NCBI GenBank assembly: GCA_011045925.1 | Contig: DSBS01000084.1 | Span: 1 to 10,618, forward strand | From: Candidatus Woesearchaeota archaeon | GTDB taxonomy: Archaea; Nanobdellota; Nanobdellia; Woesearchaeales; JASKKU01 | Direction: 5' to 3' | DNA: 10,618 nucleotides | Part shown: positions 6,544-10,618 of the stretch, in pieces | Layout of the letters: every line of letters begins with the position of its first letter | Numbering within the stretch: the stretch's first letter is position 1 | Translations under genes and position numbers: made by a program | Notes under the pieces: model-generated | Told to the model about the DNA's origin: nothing | Databases searched by the model: none | The model's input: only the letters and a program-made list of their open reading frames with translations

Positions 6544-7047
6544 TTACCCGATAATCTCCAGCACCAGCCTCTGGAAATCCTCCTTGCTTATCATAATGCC
6601 TGCCTCAAGGAGATTGCCTGCAAGGTCTTTTCCAAGCTTGGCAAGCTCACTTGGCTCTGACTTATCGTAACTTGCGAAATTCTTGACAGACTTACTCAGC
6701 TGCTTAAGTGTGTACTCGCAGAAAAAGCCCTCGTTTGCCCTGATTACGCAATCCTTGCCTTCACATACTAGCCTAAAGCTCTGCGGGCTGAACCTAATGC
6801 TGTACCCGTTCTCTTTTAGCTCCAGCTTTTCTTTTCCTCTCCTGAAGCCAAGCTTCTCAGCCTGCCAGAGCGCAAGTGATTTCACCAGCTCATCAGAAAC
6901 AGAAAAAATTTCTGAATGGTTTTCATTCACAAAAAAGACCTTGCCCAAATACTTAATGTTCTTCTGCCTGGTTTTGCCGTCCTTCCAAACATTCTTTACA
7001 AGGTAGGCATAGTAATTGTCTTTTACTTTCTTTGTTCTTATAAACAT
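6544..7047 (-). CDS. Conserved-looking hypothetical protein with transposase-like N-terminus
   Basis: A 167-residue protein I cannot assign. Residues ~1-36 (MFIRTKKVKDNYYAYLVKN, then RQKNIKYLGKV) resemble the small beta domain found at the N-terminus of IS1634-like transposases and in some stand-alone archaeal proteins. No DDE catalytic domain follows. The middle (~75-110) is beta-rich with Cys95, Cys100 and Cys110. The rest (~112-167) is helical. There is no signal peptide or membrane segment. Its ATG lies two bases after the stop of the RHH-nucleotidyltransferase gene, so the two are almost certainly co-transcribed and perhaps translationally coupled. A nucleic-acid-binding role is only a guess. 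Confidence 0.7.
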   Translation of the reverse strand: MFIRTKKVKDNYYAYLVKNVWKDGKTRQKNIKYLGKVFFVNENHSEIFSVSDELVKSLALWQAEKLGFRRGKEKLELKENGYSIRFSPQSFRLVCEGKDCVIRANEGFFCEYTLKQLSKSVKNFASYDKSEPSELAKLGKDLAGNLLEAGIMISKEDFQRLVLEIIG

Positions 7048-7049
7048 CC

Positions 7050-7865
7050 TTAACCACTGTTGTACTTCAAGAATTCCTTAACATCCTTGTAGCTGTGTGC
7101 ATTTATTATGTTTTTGCTTGTGATGTGCCCGTACATAAGCGAGCTCTTTGCCAGCATAGGAAAAAGGTTTTCCTCAAGCGACTTCCCAGAATACTTAAAG
7201 ATCTCAGGTGATGCAATAAAAGCAGAGGCAAAGCAAAGCGGCTGCTTCATCCCTTTGGGCTTCTGGAAGAAGTCAAGGATTCTTTTTCCCTCAAGGATTG
7301 CAACCCCGTTTTTGTCAGTCTCAAAGCTTGTGTAAAGCAGCATGGTGCAGATTCCCTTGTTCAGGACATGCTCTTCCCAAAGCTCATTCAGGTCAACCCC
7401 GTCAAGAAGCAGGTCGCAGAACACAACAAGAAAGTTCGACTCAAGGTGGCTTCTTGCAAGCTTCAGGCTGTCAAAAGAGCCGTTAGACTCTTTTTCCATA
7501 ACATACTTAATCTCTACACCCATCTCTTCTCCATTCTTCAGAACCTTAAAAATCTCAGAAAGGGGCCTGTCCCTTGAAACAACTATAATCTTCTTGTAAC
7601 CCTGTGCAGAAATTGTCCTTACAATATTCTCAACAATCGTTTCATTTCCAACATTCATAAGAGGCTTGAATTCCTTTTTCTCGTTGTTCAGGAGCGAGTT
7701 TTCAGGGCCGCCTGCAAGCACTACCGCAGTTTTATTAAACATCACAATCTTTGATATTATGTATTCAATAGCCTGGCTTCTGTTCTTTATGATAAGCCCA
7801 TCCACAAAGTTGTCAACCTCTTTAAGGAACTTTTTATTGATAGTAATAGAAATCTTCTCTTTCAT
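7050..7865 (-). CDS. Ribbon-helix-helix / sugar nucleotidyltransferase-like fusion protein
   Basis: A 271-residue two-domain protein. Residues ~3-42 form a ribbon-helix-helix DNA-binding domain: strand KISITIN, helix KKFLKEVDNFVDG, turn, helix NRSQAIEYIISKIV. Residues ~45-271 have the NTP_transferase Rossmann fold of NDP-sugar pyrophosphorylases. The start is recognisable (TAVVLAGG, FKPLMNVGN, IVENIVRTI). The active-site loop that should read GxGTRL reads GPENSL, so the G-T-R residues are gone. The catalytic-region Lys (FKPL), the Asp in FCDLLLD (151) and QKPK remain. I infer a ligand-sensing repressor, not a normal enzyme. The gene is divergent from an intact sugar nucleotidylyltransferase and leads a two-gene unit with the hypothetical protein. 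No Shine-Dalgarno is seen; a leaderless start fits. Confidence 0.8.
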   Translation of the reverse strand: MKEKISITINKKFLKEVDNFVDGLIIKNRSQAIEYIISKIVMFNKTAVVLAGGPENSLLNNEKKEFKPLMNVGNETIVENIVRTISAQGYKKIIVVSRDRPLSEIFKVLKNGEEMGVEIKYVMEKESNGSFDSLKLARSHLESNFLVVFCDLLLDGVDLNELWEEHVLNKGICTMLLYTSFETDKNGVAILEGKRILDFFQKPKGMKQPLCFASAFIASPEIFKYSGKSLEENLFPMLAKSSLMYGHITSKNIINAHSYKDVKEFLKYNSG

Positions 7866-7867
7866 GC

Positions 7868-7887
7868 TACCAAGTCATATTATGGTA
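7868..7887. promoter_or_regulatory. Short inverted repeat, candidate RHH operator
   Basis: TACCA (7868-7872) and TGGTA (7883-7887) are reverse complements 10 bp apart. They lie directly before the RHH fusion's ATG and cover its predicted transcription start. Five-bp arms could arise by chance, so the location and the adjacent DNA-binding gene are the main support. Confidence 0.35.
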
Positions 7888-7888
7888 A

Positions 7889-7911
7889 GATTTAAATATT
7901 TCTATTAAATC
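7889..7911. promoter_or_regulatory. Back-to-back divergent TATA boxes forming a dyad
   Basis: GATTTAA (7889-7895) and TTAAATC (7905-7911) form a 7-bp inverted repeat with 9 bp between. Each arm overlaps a TATA box. The minus-strand box (7891-7898) is about 30 nt from the RHH fusion's ATG at 7865. The plus-strand box (7903-7910) is about 44 nt from ATG 7951. One bound regulator here could control both genes. Confidence 0.5.
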
Positions 7912-7940
7912 ATTGGTTTTAGAGTTATTCATTATCGAAT

Positions 7941-7945
7941 GGTGA
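7941..7945 (+). promoter_or_regulatory. Shine-Dalgarno GGTGA deciding the start at 7951
   Basis: GGTGA sits exactly 5 nt before ATG 7951 and itself overlaps the in-frame ATG at 7939. The N-terminal strand of the enzyme (MNVQAIIPAAG) begins naturally at 7951. Confidence 0.7.
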
Positions 7946-7950
7946 AAACA

Positions 7951-8940
7951 ATGAATGTACAGGCAATAATTCCCGCTGCCGGCCTCGGGACAAGGTTAAG
8001 GCCGCTTACACTGACAATGCCGAAGGCGCTTGTTCCTGTTGCAGGAAAGCCTATGATTGTTCATATAATAGATGAGCTGGTCAAATCCGGAATCCGGGAT
8101 TATGTTATCATTGTCGGCTTTCTCGGTAATGTCCTGGAAGATTACCTAAAGGCTAAATACCCTAAGCTAACCCTTAAGTTTGTTTACCAGAAGAAGATGG
8201 GCGGCACAGCACAGGCGGTTTATCTTGCTGAGCCTTACATAAAAAACCCCTGCCTGATAATTTATGGGGACACAATGATTAAAGGAGACCTTACACCAGG
8301 GCTTGCTTTTGGCTCTGACATGGTTCTTGGCACAAAGTTTATTGATGACCCCAGGCCATTTGGAACAGTGGAAAGAGAGAATGAGAGAATTGCCAGGCTT
8401 GTGGAAAAGCCCAACTACATAAAGAGGAGCGAGGTTCTTGTAGGGATTTATACTGTTAAAAACTATAAGCTGATGTTTCAGTGCATCAAAGAGCTGATGG
8501 ACAATAAGATACGATTCAAGAACGAGTTTTACTTAACGCATGCACTTCAGATTATGCTGGAGAAAGGGGCAAGCGCTGAAACCTTCCAGATAGAAGACTG
8601 GTATGACTGCGGCAACTTTAATACCCTGCTTGAGACAAACAGAAAGATCCTTGAGAGCAAAAGAAGGTTTAAAGTTCCTGTTTTTAAAGATGGCTGCATA
8701 ATAATCCCGCCGGTTTCAATCGGCTCTGATGTTAAGATGAGCTCAAGCATAGTAGGGCCTTACGCAAGCATTGGAGACAATGTTTCAATAGAAAACTCCA
8801 TAGTGAGCGACTCAATAGTGTCTGATGGCTGTAAAGTAGCCAACTCAGTAGTTGAAAAATCAGCTTTGGGCCGTGAAGCTTTACTTCTTGGAAAGCCAGT
8901 TAAGGCTTTTTTAGGAGATAAATCACAGCTTGGCGAGTAA
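7951..8940 (+). CDS. Sugar-1-phosphate nucleotidylyltransferase (NDP-sugar pyrophosphorylase)
   Basis: A 329-residue cytosolic enzyme joining a sugar-1-phosphate to an NTP to make an NDP-sugar and pyrophosphate. It most resembles glucose-1-phosphate thymidylyl/uridylyltransferases of the long archaeal type. It has GLGTRLRPLT (11-20), MPKAL (23-27, catalytic Lys25), YGD (105-107, metal-binding Asp107), VEKPNY (151-156) and DWYDCGN (216-222, Asp219). Residues ~248-310 are hexapeptide-like repeats of a left-handed beta-helix (VSIGSDV, ASIGDNV, SIVSDG). These end domains oligomerise and, in some relatives, add an acetyltransferase activity. The exact sugar and base cannot be read from sequence. 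It is divergent from the RHH fusion, which may regulate it, and its TAA abuts the stop of the convergent phosphoesterase gene. Confidence 0.9.
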   Translation: MNVQAIIPAAGLGTRLRPLTLTMPKALVPVAGKPMIVHIIDELVKSGIRDYVIIVGFLGNVLEDYLKAKYPKLTLKFVYQKKMGGTAQAVYLAEPYIKNPCLIIYGDTMIKGDLTPGLAFGSDMVLGTKFIDDPRPFGTVERENERIARLVEKPNYIKRSEVLVGIYTVKNYKLMFQCIKELMDNKIRFKNEFYLTHALQIMLEKGASAETFQIEDWYDCGNFNTLLETNRKILESKRRFKVPVFKDGCIIIPPVSIGSDVKMSSSIVGPYASIGDNVSIENSIVSDSIVSDGCKVANSVVEKSALGREALLLGKPVKAFLGDKSQLGE

Positions 8941-10185
8941 TCAGAGAACCTGTTCTGAGAGAAGCTTCTCCTGCTTAGCCCGGTCTCCCTTGCGTATTTG
9001 TCTTAGCTTGGAAATTATAGACAGCTTTTCAAGCCAGTTCAGCTTGTGGTTGATCATCGGGCTTATTGCTTTCAGCCTTGCTTTTATTTTATTTTCCTCC
9101 TTTGAGACTTCAACAAAGTTAAGCTCGTACTCGTCAAGGTATACGCTTGGCATAAGAAAAAATGATTTTACCTCAGTGAAGCTTTTTATCCAGCATCCCG
9201 AGTTAATGTACATCCAGCTCTTGCTTTTTTTAAAATCAGGAAAATGAGTGTGCCCGTTCACCAGAATGTCGCACTTCGAGCAAAAATGAGCTTTCCCTGT
9301 TTCCAGCACCTTATTAACCTTCTTCCTGAAGTCATTATCTCTTTGTATAATCTTGCTTTCTCCAAGATAGCCAATCTCCTCAAGAATCTCCCTGAACTCA
9401 CTGGACACTTTTTTTAGTATCTGCCTTAAGAAAAACGAAGAAAAGTCAACAGCAATTATAACCAGGAGAAAAATAAAGATTATCCTGTCCTGCAATACCC
9501 TTATCCTTCCGGAGAAAAGTAAAAGCAGAATTATTACAGGCAGAAGCCTGGTTATGAACCAGCTTGCAAAAAAAGGCGCTAGCATCAGCTTAAGGCTCCT
9601 GCTTGCATTATTGTAAAAAAACTTTGAGAAAAGCCATCTTGGCATAATCCTGTAAGGCCTTACCAGCCAGAGCTCATTCAGCCAGCTTTTCTTGCCGGCA
9701 AGCGGAAGAAAGCCCTGAGTCAGGTGCTCAGAAAGCGGTGTCTCAGCTTCATTGCCCATGTCATTGTAAAGGCTCATCTCATCAAACTGGTTTCCATGCT
9801 CAAAGCAGAATTTTTTTCCGTTAAGCTTTCTCTCTGCCCAGTATTTATCTTTAGCAATCCTTATGCCATGCTTCTCAAGAAACCTGCATAGGTTTTTGTT
9901 CTTCCAAACAAGCCGGTCATGGTTTCCCAGAATGTATGTGATTTCAGCAGTTTTCGAATAGTCTCTGAATGCCTCGAAAAGCTCTTTGTAGATGCCCTTT
10001 GAGAGTGCTTTTATTTCATCTCTTCTTAAGTCAAAAAAATCCCCAAGTATAATGAGCTCTTTTCGCCTTTTTTCTCTAAGAAACTCAATCAGCGACCTTA
10101 TGGAGACATCAGAGTCAATCTGCCTGTCTCCGGTTATGTGCACATCGCTGATTACAAAAAACCCATTGTGCTCCTGCTTCTGCAT
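8941..10185 (-). CDS. Metallophosphoesterase with internal transmembrane hairpin
   Basis: A 414-residue calcineurin-like phosphoesterase with the full set of two-metal motifs: DVH (14-16), GDFFD (48-52), GNHD (87-90), a central His130 in FEHGNQFD, and GHTH (311-314). The order and FEHG motif resemble the LpxH/UDP-diacylglucosamine hydrolase group, but an archaeon has no lipid A, so the substrate is open. Unusually, about 125 residues separate the central His from the metal-binding strands that follow. They contain two hydrophobic stretches (~204-224 and ~234-254), predicted as a membrane hairpin that anchors the cytosolic catalytic core. The C-terminus (~360-414) is basic and helical. A TATA box 25 nt upstream and no Shine-Dalgarno suggest a leaderless mRNA. 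Confidence 0.87.
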   Translation of the reverse strand: MQKQEHNGFFVISDVHITGDRQIDSDVSIRSLIEFLREKRRKELIILGDFFDLRRDEIKALSKGIYKELFEAFRDYSKTAEITYILGNHDRLVWKNKNLCRFLEKHGIRIAKDKYWAERKLNGKKFCFEHGNQFDEMSLYNDMGNEAETPLSEHLTQGFLPLAGKKSWLNELWLVRPYRIMPRWLFSKFFYNNASRSLKLMLAPFFASWFITRLLPVIILLLLFSGRIRVLQDRIIFIFLLVIIAVDFSSFFLRQILKKVSSEFREILEEIGYLGESKIIQRDNDFRKKVNKVLETGKAHFCSKCDILVNGHTHFPDFKKSKSWMYINSGCWIKSFTEVKSFFLMPSVYLDEYELNFVEVSKEENKIKARLKAISPMINHKLNWLEKLSIISKLRQIRKGDRAKQEKLLSEQVL

Positions 10186-10205
10186 TTGCAGGGAAGGTTT
10201 AATGT

Positions 10206-10213
10206 TATTTAAA
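10206..10213 (-). promoter_or_regulatory. TATA box of the metallophosphoesterase gene
   Basis: On the minus strand TTTAAATA is centred about 25 nt before ATG 10185. It lies in the 43-bp gap after the upstream gene's stop, so the phosphoesterase has its own leaderless-type promoter. Confidence 0.5.
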
Positions 10214-10228
10214 AATTTAACCGGTTTG

Positions 10229-10555
10229 TTATAAATTTTCTGAAAGGTATTTACTCAGGCTTTCGTTAAGGGTTTCAATAAATGCCTTTACTCTCTTTTT
10301 ATTTCCCATCTTTTCAATCACAAGGCTGTTGGTTCTGTGGCCTTCCATTAGCCCATACACATTAACAATAGGCTCATACTTGTTTTTTTTGTCACATTGG
10401 GTTACTTCAATATCTGTAGCCCTGTAAGACCCGTTATCATTGAACCTTCTGATTATCTGGCATTCTAAGCCAAGCTGGCTTGCAGCATTTTCTATTATGT
10501 CCTCAAGCTCATTTACATTGATAAAACCGTTGATTTTAGTATCAATAAATCTCAT
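10229..10555 (-). CDS. Small hypothetical protein
   Basis: A 108-residue protein I do not recognise. Its predicted pattern is alternating: an N-terminal strand (MRFIDTKI), a helix (~15-28), strands (ECQIIRRF, TDIEVTQC, EPIVNVYG, NSLVIEKM) and a C-terminal helix (RVKAFIETLNESLSKYL). It looks like one compact soluble alpha/beta domain with no signal peptide or membrane segment. ATG 10555 is chosen because GGTGA lies exactly 5 nt upstream. An in-frame GTG at 10564 would add three residues. The gene lies 43 bp upstream of the metallophosphoesterase in the same direction, but that gene has its own promoter, so co-function is uncertain. Confidence 0.65.
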   Translation of the reverse strand: MRFIDTKINGFINVNELEDIIENAASQLGLECQIIRRFNDNGSYRATDIEVTQCDKKNKYEPIVNVYGLMEGHRTNSLVIEKMGNKKRVKAFIETLNESLSKYLSENL

Positions 10556-10560
10556 CTGGC

Positions 10561-10596
10561 TCACCAGTATTGTGTATGGCTTTATCTTTTTTAAAT
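10561..10596 (-). promoter_or_regulatory. Promoter and Shine-Dalgarno of the small hypothetical gene
   Basis: On the minus strand an ATTTAAAA TATA-like box (10589-10596) is centred about 37 nt before ATG 10555. It is followed by Shine-Dalgarno GGTGA (10561-10565). Confidence 0.45.
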
Positions 10597-10618
10597 GTTA
10601 CTATTGTGCAGTGTTTAC

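Noticed and set aside
6544..7047. Insertion-sequence remnant
   Set aside because: Only a short N-terminal resemblance to IS1634-type transposases exists. There is no DDE domain, terminal inverted repeat or target duplication, and the gene is tightly packed behind another gene.
7298..7599. Several overlapping plus-strand open frames within the RHH fusion gene
   Set aside because: They are antisense shadows of a clearly recognisable coding sequence and have no promoter, ribosome site or domain signal of their own.
8941..10185. Lipid A biosynthesis enzyme LpxH
   Set aside because: The context is archaeal, no other lipid A genes are present, and the inserted membrane hairpin is unlike typical LpxH. 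Only the superfamily call is supported.

Overview
The window is about 10.6 kb of gene-dense, moderately AT-rich DNA that looks archaeal. The signs are: TATA-box promoters with purine-rich BRE-like bases; a mixture of leaderless genes and genes with a GGTGA-type Shine-Dalgarno; a METTL5-like RNA methylase (COG2263 type); a two-domain protein disulfide oxidoreductase of the Pyrococcus type; and a MetRS with eight zinc-knuckle cysteines and a fused C-terminal tRNA-binding domain. The gene families suggest an uncultivated DPANN-type archaeon (Woesearchaeota/Pacearchaeota-like). That placement is inference from family feel, not from a search. No rRNA, tRNA, CRISPR array, integrase or complete insertion sequence is visible.

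Layout. Bases 1-180 are non-coding, with a strong hairpin and then a promoter. Next come a secreted lipoprotein with a FISUMP domain (181-1446, +) and a convergent glutaredoxin-like disulfide oxidoreductase (1480-2118, -). A METTL5-like methylase (2244-2861, +) is divergent from the oxidoreductase. Its stop overlaps the end of a patatin-like phospholipase (2848-3648, -), which is coupled by an ATGA overlap to methionyl-tRNA synthetase (3645-5783, -).

Divergent from metG is a winged-HTH/nucleotidyltransferase fusion (5897-6442, +), with a perfect 9-bp dyad placed between its TATA box and its start codon. It is followed by a frame-disrupted small ORF remnant. A minus-strand pair follows: a ribbon-helix-helix/nucleotidyltransferase fusion (7050-7865) and a hypothetical protein (6544-7047). 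The RHH fusion is divergent from a canonical sugar-1-phosphate nucleotidylyltransferase (7951-8940, +). The window ends with a metallophosphoesterase carrying an internal membrane hairpin (8941-10185, -) and a small unknown protein (10229-10555, -).

How it may work together. The most striking content is two different DNA-binding domains, each fused to a nucleotidyltransferase fold that has lost a canonical motif residue. Each sits at a divergent promoter with an inverted repeat over the transcription start. I infer that both are autoregulators that sense nucleotides or sugar nucleotides. The RHH fusion would plausibly control the intact NDP-sugar pyrophosphorylase beside it. The remaining genes are housekeeping (MetRS, RNA methylase) or envelope/redox functions. 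Promoters fall into two classes by TATA-to-start distance: about 25-30 nt (leaderless) and about 37-44 nt (short leader with Shine-Dalgarno). I used this to choose starts.
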